The notes under the pieces: generated by a model
What the model was told of the DNA's origin: nothing
The model's database searches: none
The model's input: only the letters and a program-made list of their open reading frames with translations
In this document: positions 1 through 11,270 of the stretch, one piece after another
How the letters are laid out: every line of letters begins with the position of its first letter
Position numbering within the stretch: position 1 is the first letter of the stretch
Translations under genes and position numbers: made by a program
Assembly (NCBI GenBank): GCA_933228675.1
Contig: OW121740.1
Location: 125,811,630-125,875,629, forward strand
Length of the DNA: 64,000 bases
Reading direction: 5' to 3'
Origin: Stomorhina lunata
Lineage: Eukaryota > Arthropoda > Insecta > Diptera > Rhiniidae

Positions 1-27
1 ATCAAATCTAGATAACTTTAGTCCGCT

Positions 28-285
28 AAATCCGAAAGTGACATTGTTTATTCTGAGTTGGCTCTAGTTTTCGAGATATATTTTTTTTTCGGGAAAAACA
101 GGTTTTTTGCACTTAAAAAAGGCTGGTTATATTCAGTTAATAAAAAAAAACTAAATTGAATAACAAGTTTATTTTTGAATCGTCCTCACATTTTTCTAAC
201 CGTAACTGTAAGTGGATAAAATAAAAAAATTATATCTCGAAAACTAGAGCCAAATAGAAAAAACTAAAATCATTTTCGGATTCAG
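28..285. repeat. Foldback (inverted repeat) with a 150-bp loop
   Basis: The 21-bp stretch at 60-80, starting GGCTCTAGTTTTCGAG, recurs as its exact reverse complement at 231-251. Weaker matching extends the arms out to about 28 and 285. The loop is A/T-rich and holds no ORF. It is probably the remnant of a small foldback or MITE. No target duplication was found. Confidence 0.6.
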
Positions 286-391
286 CACAGAAAATTTATG
301 TGAAAATAATCCCAAAAGTTCGTGCTACAGCCAAAAGCCCAATTTTTGTATAGCAGTGTTTTCGAAAGAGTTATGTGCTGTTTATATAACT

Positions 392-475
392 CAAGCGACT
401 GACGATTGAGTGAAATTTACGCATGTTTTGTTATTGTAAAATACATGCAAATTTCACTCAATCGTCAGACGCTTG
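392..475. repeat. Short near-perfect hairpin
   Basis: CTGACGATTGAGTGAAATTT (about 399-418) is exactly reverse-complemented at about 449-468. Flanking CAAGCG/CGCTTG and GCATGT/ACATGC pairs lengthen the stem to about 34 bp around a loop of about 14 nt. It could be a MITE end pair or a small foldback. The size also suits an RNA hairpin, but nothing shows that it is transcribed. Confidence 0.6.
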
Positions 476-479
476 ACTT

Positions 480-590
480 CTATGAACCCTACATTAATCT
501 ACTTCACGGGTCGGCGCAAAGAGAACAGAGAGAGTTGCCGTTTTTTACCTTTAAGTAAAATAGGTATTTTTTTCAATGTGTAGTTCTAAC
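480..590 (-). mobile_element. Fragment of a hAT-type repeat related to 61485-62440
   Basis: Read on the minus strand, this stretch gives AATACCTATTTTACTTAAAG, then AAAAACGGCAACTCT, then TTCTCTTTGCGCCGACC. The same blocks occur in the same order at about 62335-62425. Only the distal part of the element is present, abutting the satellite that begins near 600. Confidence 0.5.
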
Positions 591-599
591 GTTTTAATT

Positions 600-1202
600 T
601 TTTTATTTTTTTAAATTTTTTATAAAATTTTTTTTATAGAAAACTTTTCTGTAGGAAATATTTTTGTCAAACATTTTTCTATAGAAAAAATTTTTATCAA
701 AAATTTTTCTATAGAAAAAATTTTTATCAAAACCTTTTTCTATAGAAAAAATTTTTATCAAAAATTTTTCTATAGAAAAAATTTTTATCGAAAATTTTTC
801 TATAGAAAAAACTTTTATCAAAAATTTTTCTATAGAAAATTTTTTATCAAAAAAGTTTCTAAGGAAATTTTTGTATCAAAAATTTTTCTATAGAAAATTT
901 TTTTATCGAAAATTTTTGTATAGAAAAAATTTTTATCAAAAATTTTTCTATAGAAAATTTTTTTATCAAAAAAGTTTCTATAGGAAATTTTTGTATAAAA
1001 AATTTTTTTATAGAAAATTTTTTTATCGAAAATTTTTCTATAGAAAATTTGTTTTTCAAAAAATTTTCTATAGAAAATTTTTTATCAAAAATATTACTAT
1101 AGAAAATTTTTTATCAAAAAAGCTTCTATAGAAAATTCTTTATCAAAAATGTTTCTATAAATTTTTTTTTTTATGAAAAATTTTTCTATAGAAAAATTTT
1201 TT
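600..1202. repeat. AT-rich satellite array, first part
   Basis: This is a tandem array with a period of about 30 bp. Each monomer reads roughly AATTTTTCTATAGAAAAA followed by TTTTTATCAAA, with many point variants and small indels. The open frames on both strands here, rich in FYRKF and SIEKF, are repeat translations. The orientation (ATCAAA rather than GATAAA) is opposite to the arrays at 13830 and 35225. The array is interrupted at about 1203 and resumes at about 2072. Confidence 0.9.
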
Positions 1203-1204
1203 AG

Positions 1205-2071
1205 TTGAAAGAAATTAATTTTTAGTTGAACCAAGAATTTATGTTAAGAGATTGTGGGTTCGAATCCGGGCTCAGTTTCATATCATACAATTTTATTTTT
1301 TTATTTTTAATAATTTTTATGATTTTTAAATTAGATTAATAATTTTTAGGAATACTGAAAAAACTATGTGACACTTAAGCAGTGTGGAATGCTGCATTTT
1401 CTGTCCCGCTACGGACTTCATCAGCACATTGTGTCACCAACTGTTAAATGCCAGTAGTTAAGATCATCTATTTAACTGAATTCTTAAGCGAAATGGAAAA
1501 CGAGAATTATATTAACACTCATTTCTATTTCACCTATGTCCATATGATCGATTCAGTTAAAGAAATCGATTCAGTTGAAAGAAATTAGTTTTTAGTTGAA
1601 CCAAGAATTTATGTTAAGAGGTTGTGGGTTCGAATCCGGGCTCAGGTTCATATTATAAATTTTTATTTTTTTATTTTTAATAATTTTAATATAATTAATA
1701 AAGGATAGGAATACAAAACATAAAGGAAAAAACTATGGTGGATAAGTTCGTCTAACTGAATTGATCATATGGTCATAGGTGAAGTATAAATGAGTGTTAA
1801 TATAATTCTCGTTTTCCATTTCGCTTAAGAATTCAGTTAAATAGATGATCTTAACTACTGGCATCTAACAGTTTGTGACACAATGTGCTGCTGAAGTCCG
1901 TAGCGGGACAGAAAATGCAGCATTCCACACTGCTTAAGTGTCACATAGTTTTTTCAGTATTCCTAAAAATTATTAATCTAATTTAAAAATCATAAAAATT
2001 ATTAAAAATAAAAAAATAAAAATTTATGATATGAACCCGAGCCCGGATTCGAACCCACAACCTCTTAACAT
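1205..2071. mobile_element. Inverted SINE-like insertion with three tRNA-type B boxes
   Basis: The segment at 1241-1561 returns as its reverse complement at 1752-2071, giving arms of about 320 bp. The spacer between them carries a third, directly oriented copy of the head (about 1576-1705). Each head contains GGTTCGAATCC, an exact match to the RNA polymerase III B-box consensus: plus strand at 1257-1267 and 1627-1637, minus strand at 2045-2055. No convincing A box or full tRNA cloverleaf is visible. tRNA-derived SINE is therefore a suggestion, not a demonstration. The unit sits inside the satellite, which continues on both sides. Confidence 0.6.
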
Positions 2072-2520
2072 GAAAAATTGTTTATCAGAAATTTTTCTAT
2101 AAAAAATTTTTTCAACAAAATTTGTCTTTCGAATTTTTTTTTATCAAAAATGTTTCTAAGGAAAATTTTTTTGATCAAAAATTTTTCTATAGAAAATTTT
2201 TTTATCGAAAATTTTTCTAAGAAAATTTTTTTATCAAAAATTTTTCTATAGGAAATTTTTGTATCAAAAATTTTTCGATAGAAAATTTTTTTATCTAAAA
2301 TTTTTCTATAGAAAATTTTTTAATCAAAACTTTTTCTATAGAAAATTTTTTATTAAAAATTTTTCTATAGAAAAATATTACTATAGAAAATTTTTTATCA
2401 AAAATGTTTCTATAGAAAATTTTTTTATGAAAAATTTTTTTATACAAAATTTTTCTAAAATTTTTTTTTTATCAAAAGTTTTTCTGTAAAAAAATGTTTG
2501 GATCAAAAATATCTAAAAAA
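2072..2520. repeat. AT-rich satellite array, second part
   Basis: This is the same CTATAGAAAATTTTTTTATC monomer as at 600-1202, in the same orientation, after the insertion. It decays into irregular A/T sequence by 2520. The conserved flank unit at 2520-2875 begins there. Confidence 0.85.
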
Positions 2521-2875
2521 TTTAAAAATCTAAAATTGTTTAATATTCTGAAAAATATTCCCAATATTTTCAAAAATATTTCCAATGTTTACAAAGATAA
2601 AAGTGTTGTGGCAACAATGTTTGAGATTATATTTCTTCGTTCTCTCGAACGATGTATTTTGTTGCTATAAATTGGATTTTGATTTGTTTCTTGTCTATTT
2701 TATTTTTTGTCGTTTCTTTAGCTAAGTGGCACCAACCAACTCTGTTAATATCCAAATTTCAACTGAATGGTTTTAATACTCATTTTCATGAGTTTTAATA
2801 ATGATCGTGGTATTTACGAAAATTAAAAAAAAATTCTTCGGCTTCTGGTGATATGGGCTAACTACACTTGATCTA
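2520..2875 (-). repeat. Conserved satellite-flanking unit, copy 1 (family C)
   Basis: The minus strand of this stretch matches 34885-35225 and 39145-39480 along its length. All three share AGCCCATA-C/T-CACCAGAAGCCGA at one end. They also share an internal block running through CGTAAATACCACGAT, ATGAGTATT, GGATGTTAA and AACATTGTTGCCA. They end in a run of AATATTTTTC blocks that leads directly into the CTATAG satellite. This is one of three copies with the same order of flank then array. Confidence 0.8.
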
Positions 2876-3714
2876 CTTCTGTTGCTTAACCAATATCTTT
2901 TGGAATAACATTTTTTTGTGCTTACGACTTAGAACCTTACAAGACTTTGCAAATTGTCTAAATATTATTGTTCAGATTTCACAAATTTTATAATTTTTCA
3001 ACATTCATATTTTGTGTGATAAGAAATTGAATGTATGTACACATAAATCTAAAAATTGTTTTTCACATTTAATGCTTTGATTTTTGTAAAACAGTTTACA
3101 CTGAGCGGGTGACTTTTTAGCAACTTTATTTTTGACAACAGTGTTTTCGGGCAGCTCAGCTGTTTTTGGTTGCTTTTAAATTTGTTTAGTTTGATCTACA
3201 ATTAAGCCGACTTACAAGCTTACAACTTTTGCAGGTTGCATAATGCATTTCATTCTTATAAGTATCAGTTAGGTCGACCTTCTGAGGCGGTTATTCGGTA
3301 TCTTTTTCACTAAAAATTGGACATTAAGCTGTTAACGCGCATACCTAAAGTACGGAAAGAGTAAAATATTGCACTGATTTTAAGATTTCTGGAAGGATTT
3401 GAAGCCACCCGAACTACTTGGGGACAACCTTTCCTAGCGTTTCGATAGATGGTTAGGTCATCATCATCAGTAGAAGTATCCCTAATTTTGGACAGATCAA
3501 AAACCATGCATTATATCTAATTTTCGAGACAGAATAAGTACGAATTATATTATCTAAACAAATATCAACATAAAGCGAAGATTATCATTAAATTTTTTTC
3601 ATTTCTTTACTTCCCAATCTTTTTACTTTACTGACTTTTGGAACACATTTAATTTCACTAGTGTAGGGTATTATTATTGACTATCTATAGTTTTGCTGCT
3701 CTACTTTAGACTAT
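2876..3714. other. Intergenic or intronic A/T-rich sequence, no gene seen
   Basis: There is no recognisable coding sequence, tRNA or tandem repeat. The small minus-strand open frame at 3310-3507 has no recognisable motif, and I do not support it as a gene. Confidence 0.6.
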
Positions 3715-5482
3715 TTTTATACCCACCATCAAAAAGAATGGGGGGTATATTGAGATTGTCATTCCGTTTGTAATTTCCTTAATATTGGCTCAAAAATCAA
3801 AAACGATATATATTCTGAATCCTTATGAAATTTTAAGATGATTGAGCGATGTCTGTATGTCTGTCCGTCTGTCTGACTGTTGAAATCACGATAACGCCTA
3901 AACGAAAGGAGCTAGATCACTGAAACTTAGTAAATACATTCTTCATCTATGAGAAAATTGAAATTGGGCAAAATCGGTTAACATTTGACCATAGCTCCCG
4001 TATAACCTCGTCTAGGCTAATCGCTTATTTGCTAATAAATGACAAATTATAACAGCTATGATGACAAAATTTGGTATCTAGAAGTTTTACATAAGCACTA
4101 GCCATCATATAAAATTTCATCGAAATCGGTTCACAACCATAGCTCCCATATAAAAAACTTACGAAAACAGCCTAAATTCCACCTGAAATGCACTTGAATG
4201 CCAATAAATGATAAATTGTAATAGCTTTGGCCAGTAAATTTGCACAAGGAAGTCTTATGGGAATGCCAGCCAGTGTGCAAAATTTTGTCACAATCGGTCA
4301 CCATTTGATCATAGCTCCCATATAAAAAACTTACGGAAACACAAAAATACAAAAAGAAAAGGAGATTTATGTCCGTCCGTCCGTTAGATAAAAATGCGAT
4401 AGAGCCTTAACTAAAAGAGCTACAGCAACAAAATTTTGCAACAGAAAGTCTTATGTGAATACCAGCCAGTGTACAAAATTTTGTTACAATCGGTCAGCAT
4501 TTGACCATAGCTCCCAAATAAAAAACTTACAGAAACACAAAAATACAAAAAGGAAAAGAGATTTATGTCCGTCTGTCCGTCAGATAAAAGTGCGATAGCT
4601 CCTTAAGTACAAGAGCTAGAGAGACAAAATTTTACAAAAGTAATTTTAATATGTTACAAAAGTCGTGTAGTTAAAATGGGCGAAATCGGTTCACATTTAT
4701 TTAGAGCTCCCATATAACCCCGCCCCGGGAAACATATGAATGCTAATAAATTAAGTACAATTGTAATTGCTATGACGACTAAATTTAGAATAGACAAGTT
4801 TTATGCAACTATTGGTCAGTATATAAAATTTTATAGGAATCGGTCCATATTTCATATAAAAAACACTCCCGGAAACCAAAAAATATTTAGCAAGGACCAG
4901 TTAATAGCTATTATATTAGAAACTGTGACAGTTATTGCCACTAAGTTTTGCAAAAATAAGCTTTATATAAATACTAGCCAGTGTGTGAAATTTTGTTACA
5001 ATCTGTCAACATTTGGCTATAATTCTTATATATATATTACATCCCCTTTTTTATATCTACAATCAAAAAGATTCGGAGGCAGAAGCAGATTATGTATATG
5101 GTAGATGCATTAGCAACTCCTAACAAAATATATGGACCAGTCGTATTACTATCAACTTCTTTATCCTAACTAAATATTAAGCTAAATGAAAAGTATTTAA
5201 CAACTTAAAACCATACCCGGTTACGGCAACGAATTTTGCTCAAAGTAAATATATACTAGGGAAACCACTTACACACTTTTGAATGTTGAACTATAAAGCT
5301 ACTGCAACCGAAGTTATTCCAAATATTTTACCAACAATAACAACTTGCGTAACAACTTTTTTCCAATTTGGTCCACGTTTTGAGTTTGCTGCACCCTCGT
5401 AGATATATTAGATATGTTTCTAAATTTAATACAACTTGATGGTGGGTATATAAGATTCGGCACAGCCGAATATAACACTCTT
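3715..5482 (+). mobile_element. Family B dispersed repeat, long copy (possibly Helentron-derived)
   Basis: The exact 14-bp inverted repeat ATACCCACCATCAA occurs at 3719-3732 and, reversed, at 5436-5449. Immediately after it comes a stem-loop, ATTCGG-cacag-CCGAAT (5455-5471), and then TATAACACTCTTAATTG. The interior has TGTCCGTCTGTCTG-type tracts and several blocks of the kind 'gaccatagctccc(a)tata'. A segment of about 190 bp is tandemly duplicated (about 4317-4505 and 4506-4690). There is no transposase. The open frame at 4736-5104 is not recognisable as a protein. Subterminal inverted repeats followed by a terminal hairpin are known from DINE-1/HINE elements, and I infer that class here. Confidence 0.7.
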
Positions 5483-6380
5483 AATTGTTTGTATTGCTGT
5501 GCTTAGGTTCAAGTCAAATTATTTAATTTAGATATAGGCCGGTATTATGGAGAGATAATGCCAATATCGCAGTTAACATTTTATATAAATTCAACTTTAA
5601 ACGTTATATAAATTCTTCTATTCACATAAAGATTTCATATATTTTCTTAACTGTTTGTGTTTTTCTTTTTAAATGAAGTTCAAAAGCTCTCAAAAAATCA
5701 CTCTTTATATTGTCCAATATAACATACATACACAAATTATTACGTGTTTGACACATCAAAGAAAAAAGCAAAAGCATATAGGGTATCATCATATGACGGA
5801 CTCGGATGGCTACAATACTTTTACTTATTCATATAATTTTTAACAAACATTAAGACAAACCCCAACACTTTAATCAAAAATTTTTGGACATTGGTCAACA
5901 CAACAAAGTCATAAATATTTATAAATTTATATAACCCCATGTAAATGCCCAGTTTTTCTCAAATATTTCACAATTAAGAAAGTTTACTTTCTTTTTAACA
6001 AAAGAAAATTTTGAACATAAATTTGCCGCGAGCTAAAAATTCAACTAAATATTTAATAGAAATTCCCAAAATGACCATTAGAAGCCTTTTAATATAAAAA
6101 CACCAAAATTTAAGAAAGATAAAGATGTCTCACATTTAGAAAATTTTAAATATTTAAAAAGTTCCCGAGATTTAGAATTTGAGATGCATATGAACGAGTA
6201 TGTGTGAGGATATAAATAATGTAAATGTTAATATGTTTATTTAAATGCAAATAAATCAAAGGGAATTATATTTTAAGTTCCAAAACTTTGGATTTCTTTA
6301 GCTAGAGAAGGAAGTTTTAAGTACAAAATACCAAGCGAATGTTTGAATTAAATATAAATATTTGAAATTCTACTTGTTGT
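5483..6380. other. A/T-rich sequence without recognisable features
   Basis: I see no long open frame, tandem repeat or transposon end. It may be intronic or intergenic. Confidence 0.55.
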
Positions 6381-6388
6381 TTGTACAT

Positions 6389-7434
6389 TAGGGTGGAGCG
6401 AAAAACAAGTTTTATTGAAATTCGATACGCCTGGGTTAAAAATCGATGCTCTACATCCTAAGGTTCTCAAAAAAAAATTGTCTCCCTAGGTCAATGTCTT
6501 GAGGTGGCGCACAGGACATTTATTTCTAGAACTCATTTGTATGGGAAAAAATGTGAGTTTTTCGGTTTTTGATAAATTTCAACCAATAAATTTATGTTTT
6601 TGGCCAAATTATTAATTGGATGTAGAAGAAAAATCAGCTTTCATTAGAGTTATAAGAACTAAAAATCCATGCAGTAGTTTTTAAGTTATTGCAATTTGCC
6701 TAAGAAAATTGGTGTCATATTCAGCACGCCTAAAGATATGCAGCAAAAAAATTAACTTTAATGTACAGAAATTACAAAGTAAGCCATTTCTTATAATTTA
6801 AAAACTTATAAGTACTAAATAGTTGAAATTTATTAAAATACAATCAAATTGACATAGTTTCTTTACACTGGAAAATGGTACTTTTTTTAAGGACCGTTTC
6901 AAAACACACTTTTTAAGTTTTAGAAAATTTTGTTAAAAAAATATTCAAAATTTCAAAATTTTTGATCGGCATGTTAAAACAGACAGATGTGGTAATAAAC
7001 TCCAAGAAGTTCAGTTTGATATCTCATTTGGTTTCGACGCACCTGCGACTTGAAATCGTAAATTTTCGCGAAAAAGTAAATTTTTGGACATTATTTAAGT
7101 AGATGCCTAGTAAATATTATTTAAGTTTTTTTTTTGATAACACTTATACTGAATTCTATTGCCCAGTCATTGAAGAATGTCCACTAGAATTTTCTTTAAT
7201 ACTGGGTGAGCTTAACCCTTTTTTTTCATCGGGGTCAAAGGTCAAGATTTGGGTTCTTAGTGGCAAAAATACAAAATGTTATGAATTAGTGGAGAATTTC
7301 GATCAAAATTAATAAAAAATAGTTATTTTTAAGAATGGTTAAATTTCTTTTTCTCAGGACCTTAGGATGCAGAGCATTGATTTTTAACCCAGGCGTATCG
7401 AATTTCAATAAAAGTTGTTTTTTGCTCCACCCTA
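6389..7434. mobile_element. Non-autonomous hAT-type element with 8-bp target duplication
   Basis: The element starts TAGGGTGGAGC and ends GCTCCACCCTA. The inverted repeats continue inward for about 85 bp with few mismatches (shared blocks include AAATTCGATACGCCTGGGTT and CATCCTAAGGT). It is flanked by TTGTACAT at 6381-6388 and 7435-7442, an exact 8-bp duplication that fits the hAT preference nTnnnnAn. The element is about 1.05 kb. It has no transposase: the 69-codon open frame at 7103-7312 has no known motif. Divergent relatives lie at 61485-62440 and 36810-37170, with a fragment at 480-590. Confidence 0.85.
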
Positions 7435-7442
7435 TTGTACAT

Positions 7443-8599
7443 ATCTCAATAGATATAATAATATTTAACCCTTTCCGCTTTGCTCTTTAGTAGTTTCCTT
7501 ATTCAGTATGAGAAGGATTTTCAATTTAGAAAGGATTTTCATTTTGTAGATTTTCATTTTGTAGTTTGCCTTACTGCCTTTCCATTGTCTTGTGGGGAAA
7601 TCTTTAATGATTTATTTTCAATTTTTTACTTCTAATGTCTTCTTTAGAAGCAACACATTCATAATCTGAGCATTGCCAGAAAAACAGGCTGTTGTCCTTG
7701 TTTGAATTGTTTATTACCCAAGTACTTTACATGTCACTGGTATGTATTAAATCTTGAGTAAATAATACTTTCATACATATAATTTTTATTCCCAAATGGA
7801 TTTAACCTTCTAACACACAAATAAAATCACACAAACATATTTTCTTTAATAAAAAAGGAAAGGCGTTAAAATTATAATATTTCTTTATCGACCACCCTAG
7901 TTGCTACTCCTTTCCTTTTCCCCTTCCCCACCCTTTCCCTGGCCTGTTTGTGGACAATGTTTAATGTCAATATGCAAATCTTGAGATTGTTTAGCTCGTT
8001 AAGGGTTTTAACTGCTTCAATTTCCCAACATTAAACCCCTTTTTATCTTTGGTCACGTGTAAGACTTGTCTTACAACATCGTAAATCTTTTATAATTTGG
8101 CCATGAGTCAATAACACTTTTTTCTTGGGAGATTTTCAAATATCCTTGATTTTTTTTATAAAGAGAAAGTCCTTTTTAGGATAACATTTTACCCAAAATT
8201 AAACTATTTAACTATTTTTGTTTTAGAAAAAAGTTTTTTCTTTTTGATAATGGACATTTGCTGTTTCACTTTCTGGGTACGTGTTGTATCTTAAATATTT
8301 ATTGCCAAAATTCCTTAAGAATTCTAATTCAAAAGGACTCTCAAACTGTTGTCCTTTTTTGTTATTGTTCCAAAAATAATTAAAATTTCTTTATTTGTTT
8401 ATTCAAATATGTTGTTTCTTATCTTTGGAAAATAGTTTTAAAAGTAAAATTTTAAAACTTATGACATTTAGTACAAGTGTATGTGAAATACAATTTGTAA
8501 TTTATAATTATCCTTTGAAGTTTTGAAAATGTGTTTAATATCAATGTACTTTATATTCGGACATAGTGTAAGGTGTAAGTGGTTAAGGGTAACTACACC
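7443..8599. other. A/T-rich sequence with a pyrimidine tract
   Basis: No gene is visible. At about 7908-7945 there is an almost pure C/T tract (several CCTTTCC and CCCCTTCCCC blocks), the least A/T-rich spot in the stretch. It could adopt an unusual helix form, but nothing else marks it. Confidence 0.5.
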
Positions 8600-10344
8600 A
8601 TTTTCAATTGTAATTGAGAAATTTTCAAATTGAATTGAGAAATTTTCAATTGAAATTGAGAATTTTCAATTGAAAATGAGAAATATTCAATTGGAATTGA
8701 GAATTTTCAATTGAAATTGAAAAATTTTCAATTGAATTTGCTACTTTTCAATTGAAATTGAGAAATATTCAATTGAAATTGAGAATTTTCAGTTGAAAAT
8801 GAGAAATTTTCAATTGAAATTGAGAAATTTTCAATTGAAATTTAGAATTTTTCAATTGAAATTGAGAACTTTTCAATTCAAAATGAGAATTTGTAAATTG
8901 AAATTGAGAAAATCCCAATTGGAAACGAGAAATTTTCAATTGAAATTGAGAATTTTAATTTTAAATTGAGAATTTTTCAAAAATTGAGAATTTTCATTTG
9001 AATTTGAGAAAATTACAATTGAAATTGAGAAATTTCCATTTGTAATTGAGAAATTTTTATTTGAAATTGAGAATTTTTTATTTGTAATTGAGAAAATTTC
9101 AAATAGAAATGAGAAATTTTCACTTGTAATTGAGAAATTTGCATTTGAAAATGAGTTTTTCATTTGAAATTGAGAAATGTGTAATTGAAAATGAGAAATT
9201 TCCATTTGAAATTAAAAAATTTTTATTTTAAATTGAGTTTTTCATTTGAAAATGAGAATTTTTGATTTGTAATTGAGAAATTTCCATTTGAAATTAAGAA
9301 ATTTGTAATTGCAAATGAGAAATATCTATTTGTAATTGAGAAATTTTCATTTGAAATTTAAAAAAAATTTCTCAATTACAAATGGAAATTTCTCATTTTC
9401 AATTACACATTTCTCAATTTCAAATGGAATTTTCTCAATTACAAATGAAAATTTCTCATTTTCAAATGCAAAACTCAATTTCAAATACAAATTTCGTAAT
9501 TATAAATGGAAATTTCCCATTTTCAATTAAACATTTCTCATTGTCAAATGGAAAACTCAATTTGAAATAAAAATATCTCAATTACAAATAAAAATTTCTC
9601 ATTTTCAGTTATACTTTTCTCAATTACAAATGAAAAGTTCTCATTTACAAATGGAAACTTCTCATTTTCAATTTAAAATTTCTCATTTTCAAATGAAATT
9701 TCTCAATTTCAATTGGAATTTTCTCAAATTCAAATGAAAATTCTCAATTTCAATTGAAACTTTCTTATTTTCAAATAAAAAGTCTCAATTTCAATTGGAA
9801 TTTTCTCATTTTCAAATGTAAATTCTCAATTTCAATTGAAATTGAGAAAACTTAAATTGAAAATGAGGTTGAAATTCCACTTGGGGTGTTCTCAATTTCA
9901 ATTGAAAAATTCTCAATTTAATTTTAAAATTTATCAATTTCAATTGAAAATTTCTCAATTTCAATTGAAAATTTCTCATTTTCAATTGAAAATTTTTCAT
10001 TTTCAATTGAAAACTTCTCAACTTCAATTAAAAAATTCAACCTCATTTGTGCTTTTCTCAATTTCAATTGAAAAATTCTGAATTTAAATTTAAAAATTCT
10101 CAATTTCAATTGAAAATTTCTCAATTTCAATTGAAAATTTCTCATTTTTAATTGGGCTTTTCTCAATTTCAATTCCAAAATTCTCAATTTCAATTGAAAA
10201 TTTCTCAATTTCAAATGAAAATTCTCAATTTCAATTGAAAATTTCTCATTTTCAATTGAAAATTCTCAATTTCAATTGAAAATTTCTCAATTTCAATTGA
10301 AAATTTCTCAATTTAAATTGAATATTCTCAATTTCAATTGAATA
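8600..10344. repeat. CAATTG-centred tandem array that inverts near 9360
   Basis: The monomer is about 20 bp, essentially AATTTTCAATTGAAATTGAG, with variants such as CATTTG for CAATTG. From 8600 to about 9360 the units read ...GAAATTGAGAAATTT. From about 9361 to 10344 they read in the reverse orientation, ...AAATTTCTCAATTTC. The two halves are thus inverted with respect to each other over about 1.7 kb. The open frames here (KLRNFQLK and FSISNGNFS types) are repeat translations, not genes. The array ends where the family A repeat begins. Confidence 0.92.
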
Positions 10345-11019
10345 ACTTTCTGAGTCGATTTAGCGATGTCAGTCTGTCCGTTCGTCTGGCTGGACCCCCA
10401 TGTAAACCATGTTATCAAAGTACAGGTCGCAATTCTAACGTTAATTTGATGAAATCTGGCACAGAAAATTTTTTTGATAGTGGAACCATGGCTATTAATA
10501 TTCGTTAAAATCGGTCCATTATTTATGGTACTTCCCATAGGTCCCACTTCCCGGAATCGATATGTTGGCCAAAAATATCAATATTTTTTCATGAAATTTT
10601 AAATAAATACTACATGTAAATTTAAATCACTGTACCAAATTTCGTTGAAATCGGTCCACATTTGACCATAGCTCCTATACAAACTCTTCTGTCAAAACGC
10701 ACTAAATGGGACAAAAATAACTAAAACGCTCGTAAATCTGAAGATAATGAGAATTTTAAGTTTATTTTTTGCAAACATAATTTTTGTAACAACTGTAATC
10801 AATTTGCCAAATTTCGAGATAATCGGTCCACATTTGACCCTAGCTCCCATATAAGTCTAAATGACGGAAACACCTTAAATATTTAATTAAAGAAAATGTT
10901 TGTATGATGGCAAAAATTAGCAAATATTTATCTTTATACAGGAAAAATAACACCTTTGACCTTAGTGGTGAAGGGTATCGTATGGTCGGGCTTGACCGAC
11001 TATAGCAGTTTGTTACTTG
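10345..11019 (-). mobile_element. Family A dispersed repeat, nearly complete copy
   Basis: This is a reverse-orientation copy of the element seen whole at 46097-46912. In window orientation it begins at the CTTTCTGAGTCGATTTAGCG block. It ends with the stem-loop CGGGCTTGACCG and then TATAGCAGTTTGTTACTTG. The hairpin-bearing end beyond the CTTTCTGAGTCG block is missing where it meets the CAATTG array. Confidence 0.85.
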
Positions 11020-11262
11020 GTTTTGATACATTTGTAAATAAAAAAGTATGTTTTTTTTTTTTGTTAAAAATATCAAATTTTTTTAATCAAATGAAAACTA
11101 TTAAAGTTATTAAGCTTTTCACAAACCGACTAGGCCATGTAAAACGCACTACCGGGGTATTAAGCATGTAAACAGTTTTAACAGAAATTCAATAAAAAAA
11201 GTACGTATTTTGTTTGCAACCGAAAAAATTTAAATTTGAAAAAAGTTAAATAAATTTTGTAA
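11020..11262. other. Short A/T-rich spacer, no gene
   Basis: Only A/T-rich sequence separates the family A copy from the mariner terminus. The small open frames across it are not supported. Confidence 0.5.
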
Positions 11263-11270
11263 ATAAAGGG

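Noticed and set aside
603..1131. FYRKF/SIEKF-rich open frames on both strands (also at 2259, 35615-36856 and 39697)
   Set aside because: The same satellite in all cases, with no start context or codon bias.
1257..1267. Functional tRNA gene suggested by GGTTCGAATCC
   Set aside because: Only the B box is present. The T-stem pairs poorly, and there is no A box, anticodon arm or acceptor stem.
4736..5104. Open frame of 122 codons in family B
   Set aside because: It overlaps blocks shared with other family B and A copies that are clearly non-coding and not frame-preserving.
7103..7312. Small gene of 69 codons
   Set aside because: It lies wholly inside the hAT-type element, has no recognisable motif, and the related element at 61485 does not preserve the frame.
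8936..10214. Open frames rich in FQLKLRNFQLK or FSISNGNFS
   Set aside because: Translations of the CAATTG array.
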